The position numbers and the translations under genes were made by a program. From Clytia hemisphaerica (Eukaryota; Cnidaria; Hydrozoa; Leptothecata; Clytiidae), in assembly GCA_902728285.1 (NCBI GenBank), contig CACVBU010000899.1, positions 61,989 to 125,988 of the forward strand: 64,000 nt of DNA, written 5' to 3'. Positions 31,101 through 43,600 of the stretch are shown in pieces (the first letter of the stretch is position 1; each line of letters opens with the position of its first letter). The notes under the pieces are model-generated. The model searched no databases. It was not told the origin of the DNA and worked only from the letters and a program-made list of their open reading frames with translations.

Positions 31101-34100
31101 AAGGGGAGAGGGGTAAAAATGGCTTACGAAGGGTGGTAAACAACATATAAAGGAAGAGGACTTTTGAAAGAAAATTGCAAACACGGCTTCTTATTTCCTC
31201 TAAATGTCGCATAGGGTAACATTTAGTTAAATTTAGTTTTATTGGAATTTAAAAAAATGAGTAGGATCCCTTTTAGGAAAAGAGGGAACTGGGTTTTGCG
31301 CGAGCCTAAAAGGTACCCTTCTTCTTACACCTTGAATAAATCCACTCACGTAGTTACGAAAGTCGAAGTTTTCCCCTTCTATAGGCTTTTTTCACATCAG
31401 GTATATTAAATTTCATTTTTGAAAATTCTTTCGATTTTAAGCAACATATAAACAATTACATAGCTAATTCATAATAGATATTATTCTGTTGTAATAGGAT
31501 GACCAATTGGGCTTTTTCAGAAAAAGATTTTACCCCCACTGTTGAGGATATTGACTTTTGGAAGTATCGAACCCCCAGGATATCCTACTTTATTAGTAAA
31601 GACCCCCTGGATATCCACTCGTAAAAATATGCTTACCCCCTGAATATCCGCTCCCTTGTAGATATTTAACCCCCTGGATATCCGATATCCTCAACAGGGG
31701 GGTGCACGGACTATTTTTGGAAAAGCCCATTTTAAGAGAAGCCAATCTTAATATTGGTTTCGTTGACCAATAGAATATTTGTGATCGCTTTCCTCCCTCT
31801 CTTTACGAATAGTTTGTAGAGGGTTAGGTTGTAATAATTTGTGTCTCCAAAACTCTTTCAATTCATCTTTTGTTTTCTGTATATCCTGACCATTTGAGGT
31901 TTCAATATGCTGCTGTTCTGATTTTTGTAAAATATTGTCTTGATTTAGTCTCGGATTTCGCTCGCCCATCTGTTTATTTATACTTTGAACTTTTGAGACA
32001 TTTTGATCTGCTAAAATGCTACTTTTAGGTGCTGCAATCCGTAATAGATTCTGCCCATTTTTGCCAGTGTTCGGAAAGCTAGACTGTTGCTGTGAGCCCG
32101 TGTCAACATATAAAGGTTTCATATACCTTAAGGGAAAGTCGTTTGTATTTTGTAAACCGTTTGCTTGTTGTTCTAGTGCTTTGTTTTGTGGATTTTCCAG
32201 AATAGATCTCGTTGTTAAGGTATCTATATCTTTGTTTGTATCTGTTGTCAAGCGCATATAATTTGTATTTGGGATGTTTGTATTTTGCAGAACGGTTTCA
32301 CCTGTTGAATTTGAGTTGCTGAAAGTGAAACTATATTCCGTTGTAGGTTCTGTAGAATCAAGTAGTCTACCAGAGTGCCCGTGATCTTTCAGTTCTGTAT
32401 TTTTCGGTAAGCCGGTGTACCCGAATTTTGTGTGTTTGTCCGAGAGTATGTGCGAGTCTGTAAACGACTGGGTATTTATTGGAACAGGGGCTGTGGAAGG
32501 GTCAGTCTGCATTTCATTCATTTTCATGTATTTTCCCACCACACTGCTCATGAGGGATTGGATCTTGTCTTCAGCTTGCGATTGAACACGTTGTAAGTTT
32601 TGTTCGTGCGTTTGCCAGTAAGTGACATATTTCGTTTGAATGTCATTCAAAATACTTTGTATCTCGTCCCGAAAAGAAGTTCCTAGTGAGCAAATAAAGA
32701 AGGCTTGTTTATATTATCGAAATCTTTCTCTGGTCTTTATTCCACACAAACTGTGGCTATTATAAAGTGTAGTGTTTTCACTTTATCTGACGATTCTCAA
32801 TAGTTCTCAAGAAGACGCAAAGATCTTACGCAGTGTCAAATCTACTTATTCAGACATCCGGGGGAAATATTTAGGCAAGATTGGTGTGCAAGCTTTCAAG
32901 GTCCCTTTTTACACTCTCGAAAACCTGTCACAAGTGTACAAAAACTATGAAACAGCAGTTGAGACTCAAAATAACGAAGAAAAAAATCGCGCTTTCAAAG
33001 GGTCATAAATTCTCGTAATTTGGACTCAATTTGAAAATTCTAGTTGGTTATTGGGAAAAAAGTCTCCCAAAGGGACGTAAAGAGGATTAAAAAAAGAGAT
33101 GCAGAATTCTCTGACAGGGTCTATTATCGAACTTTGGCTCGGGCATACCTCGCAAACCCATTACTTTTCCCTGGGGGCAGACATCTATCAAAATGCTGAT
33201 GGTGTTTATAAGATAACTATACCACCAGTTCACCAGACAATTTGTCAGAATCGAAGAATGTTTAGGTGGTCATTCGTTGGAAGCACTTTAAGTCCTTTAA
33301 GTTCTCTTATTTCTTAAAGTGGAGCATGATGTTTGTAGTGTGTTACTAATACTCTTTGGGATCAACATTTAAAATCAACATTTAGAAGTATACAAACCCA
33401 GATGGCACACAACGTTGTTTCAACGTTTATCTAACGTTCACAACGTCCATATAACGTTAGATGAACGTTAAAACAACGCTGTGTCAGCTGGGAAAGTTAT
33501 GTGAGCTTACCTTTTTCAGAAACATGGATGCCAGTGGCGATTGAATTCAATCGTTCTTTGATTCTCAACTCAGTCGTGAGGTGTTCTTCTTCTTTTAATC
33601 GTAACCCAGCCACTTGTTTCGAAAGTGCTTCAATCTGTGACATGAATTCCTTTCGTTCGTCTCTCAAAGTTTCCGTCTCTTTCAAAAGATCCTTGACTCG
33701 TTTGAACAACACTCTGATCAACTTCCCACGGATGGTAGATTGTTTACCTTCGATTTTCTCGTCTTCCGCCCGACCGCCCTCTATTGGCGTTTCACTAGGG
33801 GCGGATCCTCTCCTTTTGTTAGACACATCGTCATTTCTTGTTCTCCTTCCTTTCGTCTCTTCGCGATAAAAATAATCATACAGCTCCCCAATATTGACAA
33901 CTTTTTCATTATCTGCTGAATCAGCTTTCCTGTCATTAGCGCATGCGCTAATATTTGTTCTTGTCTGATCAACTTCTGAATCAGAATGATACTTCCTTGC
34001 GTCTTCGTATCTGTCATACTTGTCTCTCCGTTCTTTTGTCTTTTTCGAACATGTTTTCCTATGAGATTTTTCGTCCGCTCTCCTCCTTGATTGTTTATTC

Positions 34101-37100
34101 CTGCTCTCCACCGTTTGGTTTTCACTAACACTCCTATGGAACACTCGCTCTCCTTCTTTCACACCATCTGATTTCAGACGTTCCTTCCTGCGTTCCTTTT
34201 TATCCTCTTTCACGTCACTTTCCTGGAGCGCGGACGATCTCCTCCTCTGATGATATTTTGACTCTTCATCGTCCTTCTCGTTTCGGTCTCTCCTTCGAAG
34301 GGATTTACTACAGCCACTTCTCATTTCGCTCTCACAAACACTCTCGTAATCCGCATCCTCGACTCGCGGTTTCCGTTTCAAACGGACGTCTTTCGATCTT
34401 TCGGAACCTGATCTACAGGATTTTACTTTTTCACCATTTGTTGATTCGTTTTGTTTTCCTTTCCCTCCTTGCGAACTTTTCTTCCTCGTTTCATTCCTCT
34501 TCTCATTGCTGCATATCTTCTCTTCCAAAACTTCATTCTTTTCATTCCCATGTCTTGATTTATTATCACACTCCGTTTCTGCGCTATGTCTTTTGTCTTT
34601 CTTGTCGCGTTGCTTTTTCTTCTCTTTATGATATTCAATCACTTCATCATCCCGATATCGAATCCGTTTTTCTGTCGGTTTATTTTCGGAGTCGAAACAT
34701 TGCTCGTGATATTTCTTCGGTTTTCGAAGCTCGTTTTGCTCTTTTTCAGTTGGTCTTGTTTTTGGTTTTGTCCCGTTACCACTTTTTCTTTGTTGTTTTT
34801 CCATATTCGTTCACTAAAATTTAGAAAGGGTGATTATTAATGAAATAACTGTCTTGCTTATTCAAATCAATATATCTTATCGGAGTTTATGATTTTTCTA
34901 AAAAAGCGATGCATTGTGGGATTGTTTAGGGAGTATTACAATAGAATTCCCTCGAGGAATTCCTAAGAGATTTCTATTATAATACTCCCGGAACAATCCC
35001 ACAATGCATTGCTTTTTTTAGAAAAATCATAAACTCCGATAAAATCAATTCTCAATAAGCCCTTTCCGTAACTGAGAAACTACATTGTTTAATCATATAG
35101 CCCTGAAATAGGATTTTAGCAAGTCTTACTTCACTTGCGGTGAAGCCGATCCAGCGCAACTTGGTTGCTGAAGACCCGTGATTGACCTTTTCATTGTTGA
35201 AGTGCTAAGTGGTACTCTGAGAATGGGTAGAGAGCTGTTACTGTATAGAGGGCTTGATGAGGTACGGCACCTCTAGGAATGGAGCCCATGCCACTCACTC
35301 AAGTTCGCTCGAGCGACACATTAGCGAGTTTATGTATTTGCACTTTTGAGGACGGTAAAGTGACTGAAGGGATTTGGAAAACCCGCACTTCTGACCCGTA
35401 AAATCGAGGATTGTAAAAGTGCTGATTTACCATCGTCCTCAGTCAGTCAGGATGTAGACAAATTAGAACCTTACCGTCTCCGTCACAGAAAAACACGGTA
35501 TTGATTAGACCAACCATATAATGAGGTGCTGATAAATCCGTCACGGGCATTCAAAAACATAATACAACATGAGTACGCTTTATCTCCAGAACATGCAATA
35601 TCTTAGAAAATCGTACCAAAGTAATTAAAATTTGTCGAACATTTGTCCTCTTCAAACCCGAAATGATAAAACACTTAAAGTATAATTTGGTGATATAACT
35701 CATAAGGTATTTATCCTCTTTTTTAGGTGTCGAAAGCGAAGCAATAGATTCGACGTTGTACGTGCCAGCTGCTGGAGTTGAAATAGAAGGCTTGTTATGG
35801 TTTTCAAATTTGTCAGTAGCAGACCCTTACTATGTGTTACCCTGTGTTTTATTGTTGACAAACCTTATCAATATTGAGGTAGGTTTTTGTTATCATGAAG
35901 ATTGAAGAATATATACTAAGAATATATACTAAGAATATCAATGAAATTAGGCAATTAGAACATTTTGACAATGATCATCAAGGCTCAAAATATACGCAAA
36001 AATGCACATTCAATTTTTTTTACTTCAGGTTTGTGTTACATGTTAACTTTAGGTTAAATTGTATTCTAACCTTAAAATACCGTATGAATATTTTTAGGAT
36101 GATTTTTCCCTAAAGCTTAAGAATATCCATATGATGAAATGGAAAAACACCATTCTTATGAAAAAAACATGCATGCTAGCAGAATCTAAAGGCTCGAGGA
36201 CACGAGAAGTTTTTTTCGCGTTGGTGTAATGCAACATGTTCCACGGTGGTTTTTCCATTTCATCATGGATCTGGATAATTTTAACCTTTCGGGAAAAATG
36301 ATCCTAAAATATTCTTACCTGTTCTTACAGTATTTTTAGGTTGAGATATAGTTTAACCTAGATTTAACACATTTTTTTTGCTAAGTTCTTTTCTCCTGCG
36401 AAAGAGGAGGTAATATTAAATCATTCCATTTTCTGAGCTATTACTGTTAGATTCATTTGTGAGACATTCCTTGCCCAGAAAGTAATTTTCTTACCTTGCC
36501 AAAAATCTTTATATAAACAGACCATTCATTTTACCGAGATAAAATTGACAGCTTAAATTAATTTTTATGTTTTACTATATTCCAAATTTTCAACAAAACA
36601 AAACACGATAAAGTGTTCGAATGTTTTTGTTTCGGTAGTTTTCGAATATAGCAGAAGAACTTTCCATCGAATCAGGGGGTAAAATAATCAATATTTTTGA
36701 TAGAATACTTTCTCCAGGACTATGTATCAGCCAATCAAGATGCAGAAAAATTTCAATGTAAAATCGTATTAATCGATATCGCAAAAATAAAATTTAACCC
36801 AAAAGTGCATCTTTTTTATTTCACGAAGAACATAAACCCAACGTAACTGTTAACCCCCTGGTTTATTAATTTACTCATTTTGAGCACAATATTAAGCGTA
36901 ACCTCAATTTTTAATGTTTTGGTTAAACATATCAAACAAAGTGAACAGAACTAAATTGAATTTGATTTGCTTCAGAGGTTCCAGACGTATCAATTATAAC
37001 ACGCCCAACTTGTTTGAGACTTGCTCCCATTATTATTATCCCAAATTTGATTTTCTTAAGATTTTGAGCCAAATAACCTAAGACTTCTTTTTTATTAGCT

Positions 37101-38879
37101 TGGGTTTAATGGCCTTCACTTTAAAAAAAATTCAAATTGAAATTGTACTCTTCATGCATCAAATATCAATATCAAAGAGACTGCAATTTTCGCAATTAAA
37201 AAATCATATTTAACATTATTTCAATTTGGCAAAAAACCTGGAAATCTAGAAATGTCAGTGCATATGAGTCAGGATAGGATAGGCTCAACAAATAAAAATT
37301 TTGGGTTGGTGATCAAAGTATATCAATATTAAAATCATAAAATGTTAAATTATTAACTATCTCGCAAATTTAATCGCGAACATTTTTTTAACAGTAAAGT
37401 TCAGGTCAATTAACGTAAGTTAAGAATTGTAACAGAGGTTATGCTTACAGCTAGTATTCATTGATATTGTTCTGAAAAGCTGAACTAAATCCGGTACATA
37501 CAGTTCCGGTCCCGAATTTAACCCTCTAAAGCTTCGCATCATGGAATACACTTTTTCGACCGTAGTCGCGCGGTCAGGCGCGTGCCAATTTATTATTTAA
37601 TTTACCGCCCTAAACTCGATCCAATCCTTTTTTACACTTTTTTTATTGTCTTTAGGTACGAAAAAACTTTGAACTCCAACATCTCGATCTTCTCATATTT
37701 TTCAGTTGAACACATTCCGACAACAAACACCATCAACAATGTCCAGACTTTTGACCAACACTTTCCGTGGTTTAACCTGCTTAGTTTTCTTGGTCTCCAC
37801 TCAAGTACCTTCGGTGAGTCAATAGTTATAGACGTCCGTTTACCGAGAAGCCTGGGCTCGATAAATAGCATGAAAATACAGTCGGCGACGATCTCTCTCA
37901 TACGACTAGTTAGTTAGTCTTAACATGAATCATACCAGGTATGATTTTACCAGATATGTACTTCTAATACCTCGATACTCAACTTTTTCCATTGACTTTT
38001 GAAACTTTTTTTCATATTTTAATCCTAACGACAACACTGGCTGGAATTGTTCTAACCCTTTGCATATGATAGTATTGGGATTAATTCTTTCAATTTTGTC
38101 AATTTCGACTTTATGTTCACGAATAATTTAACAAAATTTACACTTCGTGAAACCCATATTTATAAACTTCACATTCAAGCACTGACCTGATTTTAAAATC
38201 TTGGCGTGAGGTATATCCGCCATCTTTGATCGGAGTTTTTACAAATTCAGCTAATCGTAGCAATACTTAATACTAAGATGTTATCCGTTATAATAAGTGA
38301 TGGTCCACATTGTGCAGTGGTATTGAATCTCGCGCATTATTGTTAGACAATTTATAAACTATTTTCAAGGTCAGTCAAGGTCAGTCAAGTAGGGGGGGGG
38401 GCTCTCTTTCTCCTTGGATTTTTCCATTTACCCTTGATCCATCTCTTAAACGCTGATCATCAAGCTGAGAGACATCGAGTACCATTTTTGTACTAAGTAC
38501 GAAGTCTTTGGTAAGACCCGACCGGGAATTGAACCTATGAGCTTGTGCACTGTAGCCGGATGCTCTATCAATGCACTACGGTCAATAAAGATCAGTGGAT
38601 ATATGGAGAAAGATTTCGGTATATTTTTCGCAAAAGTGTTTAAAAAAATCTGAAGACTCCAGCGATTATCTATTTTTTGTATTGTAGGCTATGTCACTAT
38701 ATTGGGCTACATCCAGTTCTTATGGTCTGCTACAAAATATTGTTATGAAGTTCCCTCGTGTTCGAAGACATCTTAACATTCCGAAAACGCCTTCGGAACA
38801 AGAGAAACCGATTCAGTTTATCAGGGAGCAGATGGGTGTACGTGTGCAAAGATTCCTCGAGTTACAGAAAAAATCTTGA
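28108..38879 (+). CDS. COX18: COX18-like mitochondrial inner-membrane insertase, 7 exons
   Basis: Oxa1/YidC-family insertase that in other eukaryotes inserts the COX2 C-terminal tail during cytochrome oxidase assembly. Exons: 28108-28242, 29323-29466, 30326-30415, 30877-31018, 35727-35878, 37706-37813, 38688-38879; all join in phase with GT-AG sites. From the first in-exon ATG (28162) the protein is 302 residues, close to the human ~333. Conserved blocks: SGFPWWATIACTTILLR (first membrane helix), WKLFMLPWIQLPLWITISFA, GLLWFSNLSVADPYYVLP, VPS-AMSLYW and YGLLQNIVMKFP. The N-terminus is basic and hydroxylated, as for a matrix-targeting sequence. The frame is open to the 28108 acceptor, so an upstream start is possible. 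Intron 4 contains a complete gene on the opposite strand. Confidence 0.88.
28840..29260. repeat. C-rich repeat block in COX18 intron 1
   Basis: CCCTTACCTTTTTGAAGCAA occurs twice (29092 and 29128) among CCCCCTCCC-type runs, ending in a run of ten G near 29250. Resembles the motif-array blocks, without definable ends. Confidence 0.5.
29777..29842. repeat. Partial TTCACGCAAT-family element
   Basis: AATTCACGCATTCACGTAAG and GCATTCACGCAAACCGCTGGGGG: one terminus plus two motif words of the family described at 15248-15608. It lies in COX18 intron 2. Confidence 0.75.
30085..30270. repeat. Partial CCCTGGATATCC-family element
   Basis: CCCTGTTGAGGATATCGGAC followed by three ATCCAGGGG words, in COX18 intron 2. 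It matches the interior of 31508-31729 and 48246-48543; the terminal AAAGCCC repeats are absent. Confidence 0.7.
31508..31729. mobile_element. Motif-array MITE, CCCTGGATATCC family
   Basis: Inverted termini TGGGCTTTTTCAGAAA and TTTTTGGAAAAGCCCA, a second inverted pair ACTGTTGAGGATAT and ATATCCTCAACAG, and an interior of five CCCCCTGGATATCC words on one strand. It lies in COX18 intron 4, just past the 3' end of the nested gene. Confidence 0.8.
31748..34804 (-). CDS. Charged coiled-coil protein of unknown family, nested in COX18 intron 4
   Basis: Two exons on the minus strand. Exon 1 runs from the ATG at 34804 to 33511 (431 codons plus 1 base, donor GTAAGC). Exon 2 runs from 32682 (acceptor CTCACTAG) to a stop at 31748. 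The phases fit and give 742 residues. Residues 1-350 are extremely rich in Lys, Arg, Glu and Asp (KKKQRDKKDKRHSAE, RRKERLKSDGVKEGE), with nuclear-signal-like clusters. About 360-425 is a heptad-like coiled coil (LLKETETLRDERKEFMSQIE, LSKQVAGLRLKEEEHL). After the junction the helix continues (SFRDEIQSILNDIQ), then a long Asn/Gln/Ser/Thr-rich low-complexity part, ending with ELKEFWRHKLLQPNPL. I do not recognise the family; RNA-processing or centrosomal roles are possible guesses only. The whole gene lies within a COX18 intron, in opposite orientation. Confidence 0.85.
33397..33492. mobile_element. 96-bp palindromic AACGTT element
   Basis: Termini CCCAGATGGCACACAACGTT and AACGCTGTGTCAGCTGGG, with AACGTT and AACGTC words filling the whole element as a near-palindrome. 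It lies in the intron of the nested gene, ending 18 bases from that gene's 5' splice site. Confidence 0.75.
34877..35042. mobile_element. 166-bp foldback MITE at the nested gene's 5' end
   Basis: Arms of about 68 bases: TTATCGGAGTTTATGATTTT at the left and AAAATCATAAACTCCGATAA at the right, with GCATTGTGGGATTGTT against AACAATCCCACAATGC. The arms are nearly perfect, so the insertion is probably recent. It begins 73 bases upstream of the nested gene's ATG. Confidence 0.8.
35043..35726. other. COX18 intron 4, 3' part
   Basis: Unassigned intron sequence upstream of exon 5. Contains a short palindrome TTCGCTCGAGCGA near 35305 and nothing else that I can name. Confidence 0.35.
36050..36365. repeat. 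Foldback in COX18 intron 5
   Basis: Inverted arms include CATATGATGAAATGGAAAAA with TTTTTCCATTTCATCATGGA, and TTTTTAGGATGATTTTTCCC with GGGAAAAATGATCCTAAAAT; AGGTTAAATT and AGTTTAACCT pair farther out. The arms are of unequal length owing to indels. Confidence 0.6.
36366..37705. other. COX18 intron 5, remainder
   Basis: AT-rich intron sequence with no repeat boundary or exon visible. Confidence 0.4.
38385..38592 (-). mobile_element. tRNA-derived SINE in COX18 intron 6
   Basis: On the minus strand the head reads GACCGTAGTGCATTGATAGA, GCATCCGGCTACAGTGCACA and B box GGTTCAATTCCCGGTCGGGT. A body follows with ACCAAAGACTTCGTACTTAG and CAAAAATGGTACTCGATG, ending at a nine-base G/C run rather than poly-A. 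A body-only relic in the plus orientation lies at 40785-40870. The head no longer forms a full cloverleaf. Confidence 0.7.
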
Positions 38880-40540
38880 AAGGTTGGAGATTGGACAACG
38901 CGATAATTCGGCGTGAGGGGACATATTTTTCTTGAAAAACTTGAGGACCCTATTATTCTTTCTCTTCTTGATTGTTGCTAAGGTGACGAAATGATTTCCA
39001 CAAATGATTAAAAGTTGATGGGTTAAGCCATGAATGATTTATGGCCACATTCCCTGTCTACCCTGTCATATTCCCTTAAGGCCAAGGGAAGATATTGTAA
39101 GATCCTCAGCTATGAGCACAAGGAAACAATATACAAATCATTTATAGACGCGAACTTTCAACTTAATGATCAATCGCTGGAATGAACGGAAATCAGGCGG
39201 GTCGTGATAGATAATGTGGAGGTTCTCTAAGATTCAAGCTGAGCCAAGTTTAAAGCTAAAACAGTGAAGTAGAATCTATCACCATGCTTCCTTTACATCA
39301 TGGCTGGGAGCGATTGAGATATGAATAATAGACTATGTAATAGACAATAATCGCCAGTTATCAAGCTGGAGTGTGCTTGATGTTTTATCGAAAATGATCT
39401 TCTAGAGATGATTCAACATCAATTACATACGTGTGTGTAACCTTAGAAGACTTTATGGTTTTTACACTAGTGTTTATTCAGACATTCGAGGAGACAATTC
39501 ATGTGGTTTGGCCTGTGATACTGTTACACCAAGCGGGCTACATACCTATAATAATTATGTAGCGATGAATTTTTCGACAGAATATTTTCATCTTAAAGAT
39601 TGTAAAAATGAATTTAAATGTTGGCTAACTGTATTTTTATCATTGAATACTGAATATTGCTTTCTCCTTCCTTTTAGATTGCCTTAGAAATTGTATAAGT
39701 TGCGTTCATTTGTTACGAAATTTATTAAACACATAAACCAGCTTCACGTCACACTACAAGAAACGGTCTGACCGTACGTTACAAAAATATCTCGAGTTTT
39801 ATGAGCTTCTAAATCACTCTCAAAATATTACTTAACTACAACCACAACGAGAGTTTCAGGGACCACACCCTTATTGTGTTGTTTTTGCTATTTGTCATTA
39901 GATATGTCAATCGATTTGGTCTTCTTACTGAGCCGAAATTTCTGTTTAATTTGTATTCAATGAATTCGTGATATTCAAGACTTATTGTTTTACGTGTTTA
40001 CGTTAGGTGTTTGCCACTAAACAATACAATTGGTGACAAACGCCTGGCGGGTTATTTTAGGTGCTTACGTCTGGAATATCATACAGTAACCAGGGAATTT
40101 ATGAAAATACAGACAATCCATGTACTTCTTTTTTTTCATTTGCACAAGTGACATCTAACTTGTTACGTGATGTTAACAGACGCCCTTTATGTCATCTAGC
40201 GGTTTTCACAGGTTATTTTCTACACGAAAACAGATCTACTTCAAACATCATGTCGGTTTTTTTGATATCACTCACGATTGGTTGACGTACGCTTTCTTTT
40301 TAAGAGAATGAAGAAAAAACATCATGGAATCTTTGGGTGTCGTATTATAGTTTAAACCAATCAGAGAGTTTGTTTAATATCATGTGATCATAAAAAGAAC
40401 CAATGAAAGAAATCTTTCGGAGTAATATCCAATTAGAACAAAACATTCTTGATGATGACCCATTCACCGAATCACCCAATCAGGAGTCAGCTTTTATTGT
40501 ATCAACCAATGGAAATAAACTATTCCAACCACGTGAGGTA
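38880..40540. other. Intergenic region between COX18 and the VWA-FAS1 gene
   Basis: 3' flank of COX18 (ATTAAA at about 39007 may be its polyadenylation signal) and 5' flank of the next gene. No exon or repeat is otherwise supported. Confidence 0.4.
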
Positions 40541-40565
40541 TCAACCTGAAATGAGGATATATAAA
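40503..40565 (+). promoter_or_regulatory. Core promoter of the VWA-FAS1 gene
   Basis: TATATAAA at 40558-40565, 65 bases before the initiator ATG, with ACCAATGG (CCAAT box) at 40504-40511. The spacing predicts a transcription start near 40590 and a ~40-base leader. Confidence 0.6.
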
Positions 40566-40629
40566 TCAATGTTTAAAGGGATGACCTTCAGTAAAGAAAA
40601 AAAATCGAGTAAATGGTAAAGAAGAAATC

Positions 40630-43600
40630 ATGAAATTTTTGGGCGGATTTGTTTTGTTGGCCCTTTTCCAGCTTTCCCAACAACGTAAGTTTGCGTCGAT
40701 TTTTTATTTTATTTCTACTCTTAAAGGTTATTGGAAACAACGGTTAAACTCTGAAATGGCTGCAGAATCTATCGAATTCGGGGTGATTGACCTTCATACC
40801 AAAGACCTCGTACTTAGTACAAAAATGGTACTTGATGCTTTCCTACTTGATGCTCATGAGTGAGAAAGAACCAAAAATTGAGTTACCTATGTATAGAGAA
40901 GCCTGTCGGGTCACAGACTTACTTACTTGATAATCCTTAGACCTCGGCTGAAAGATCTTTTCAAAAACCTATAAATGAAGCGAGAGGTTAGAATAAGAGA
41001 TCTGGGTCAGCAGAAGATTTTGAAAGCACGCCCTAGAACAAAAGAAGGAAGCTGGAAATCATCAGTAGTGCCCGCTTATTGTTATTATTTCCTGAGAGTA
41101 CACCGTACACTAGTACACTAGTTTTACCAAGAAGCCTCAATGTTTCTTAAGAAATCGGCCTTTTGAGCCTTAAATGTTTCTTACATGTTTCTAAACTTTT
41201 TGACATAATCAGCCTCATGGAAGGCTGGATTGGAAGGTTCTTAAAAAAAACGAATTAAAAAATGTTATCTTCTCATTCTCAGCCTCAGCATGTTTCTTAG
41301 ATGTTTCTTAGTTTTTAGGCATTCTGAGCCTCATGTTTCTTACAATTGTGTTTCTTAAAAAAAAAAAACAAGTATCTATTAATAACCAGTAAACATTCCA
41401 ATTTGCTTTATATTTTTTCTTCAGAGATCGGGATCGGTGGTCTACCAATGTTTGGGAGCTTCGGAAGCTTAAAAGACACTTCATCAAGATTCAAACCTTC
41501 CGGTCTCGGTTCCTTACCCTCTATATTAAAAAATAAGAAGACATGCAATGGTAAACAGAAAAATATTCTAGTCGTATTCGAATCACCGACTAAAAATCGA
41601 CTCAATGACTTTCCAAGTATCCGGAACTTTTATCGGGATTTGACAGCGGAATTTGACAAAGATGGTTGTATCCGGTTTGGTTTCTTGTTGTCCGATCAAA
41701 GAATTGTGGAAGTGAAAAATATGGCGCATTCAATTGGCGTTCGTCCTAATATTAATACTGGAATAAACATACTCCGTAATCAGTAGGTTTTTTTTAAATC
41801 TGATTTTGCTTACTTTAAGTTGCTTTTGTTATCAATATAAAACTTTCAACGGGGCTAGTTTTCCAAATATTCGATTTTTTGTGGTCACTTTAAACTTTCG
41901 AATCTCTAGCAGTAGCGAAACAATCGAATTTGCGTGAAAACGTTTGAAACGAGTCTTTTTCCGAAAATCTTAAAATTGTATAAACTCATCAAGAAACAGA
42001 ATGAATATTTTTCACTATATCGTAAAGTAAATACTTTTTTGATAATCTAAGCATGACAAACGATAGGCCTTGACCCAATAAGGATAAATATGGTATAATG
42101 TTTAACCAAGTTTTTCAGAAAATGAGCTAGAATGCTAAAGCAACCCTAGTCCTGACCCGAAAATTGCTGCTGCTTATTCACGATATGCACCATTGCAATG
42201 TCTTCCACGGACCTAACAGCTGATTGGTTGAATTTATGACGTATTGATAAATTTTACGTCACTTACAACCAATCAGCTACCTGGGTCCGTGATGTAATGT
42301 CAGAAGTCATTGCAACGGTGCATATCATGAATAAGAAAAAGTGTATTTTGTTGATGTACTTTTTATCTCTACTTCACTTTTACAGGAAACCCAAAGAGAA
42401 CTTGCTCACCATCATCAACAACATTGAGAAGGGCCGATACTTCGATGGAAGTAAAGAAGGCTCTGAGAAAATCGTCATGTTTGTACTGACGTCATCAAAA
42501 CAAGATGGCTTCCCTCCCCTCTCAACCGCAGTCAAAGGAATCCAAGGAGCCATGTGAGTGTATTTTCTTTCATGCGAAAGAGTCGAAATTTGAAGTCTAC
42601 CAAAATTTGAACAGATGTCAACCATCATTTGATTTAGAGTTGGTTCAAGAATCTCGCGCACTCTACAGGCTCCGCCGACGGCCACTAGATGAATATACTT
42701 ATTAGTTACTTGTGTGGCTAACTGTTCCAAATTTTTCAAAATATGCTATATTACCTTAAGAGAACTTATTTTGGCGGGAACTTATTTTGACGAATTCGGC
42801 GAATTTAGACAAAATTCGCCAAAATTAAAAATTTTCAGGATTTTTGCCGCCCGTTAAAATTGAATATTATTAATCGGATTTTTTCCATCAGGAATGTTAA
42901 CGGAAATGAGCTACCCACATTCACATTCACCATCCTTGCTGTTGGTATCAATGAAGGTGCACAAGAAGACTTAAACAGAATCACGTTATCACCAAACCGT
43001 GTTATTACGTCACAATCGTGGGGCGGGTTGAGCAAGAATAGTGGCGTTTACAAATCTATCACAAACATGGCTTCCAACCCTCCTGCATACGGTAAAACAA
43101 TTCTTTCGATTTTCAACACGATAGATAGAACTATTTATAATAAAATTACAGTAGAATATTCAATATTATATTGATATTTTCTGATCTCAATAGGGAAATA
43201 AACCCCTACAAAAAAAAGTCAAACAACTCGAATTTTCCATAAATGTTACGTAATCTAGTTCCCCGTGCGCGTTCGAGACCATGTTCGCACATAAGGGTTC
43301 TGTTTCGCTCTGAAACGAAATGAAGCTATTCTATTGGTTAGAATTGACGTAAATCTTGAACTTAGTGTGATGAAAGTCTCTATAGGGACTATTGTATTCG
43401 AATTTTTAGTCATTTTGATTTCCTCACTTAGAGAATAAGTTCCACGAAAGATTATAATGATAATCGGGCTGACCGGATGGTGAGTGGATAGAACTTCTTG
43501 TCCCATTCTCTGGCCAGTTTCGACGGTGTCTGAACCGGTTATATAAAACAGGTTCCTGTTCAAATGAATAAGGTATTGAAATGTGAGTTTAAATTTCTTT

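Noticed and set aside
32772-33008. A 78-codon frame inside the nested gene's intron
   Set aside because: Composition is protein-like, but it has no ATG at its start, no splice context and no recognisable domain.
34258-34824. 188-codon plus-strand frame opposite the nested gene
   Set aside because: It is antisense to the Lys/Glu/Arg-rich exon 1, whose codons give an open complement rich in Ser/Phe/Leu. It has no splice or domain support.
37657-37705. Extending COX18 exon 6 back to an earlier acceptor at 37656
   Set aside because: That frame reads into a TGA before the conserved sequence. The acceptor at 37705 gives a phase-0 join and the expected family alignment.
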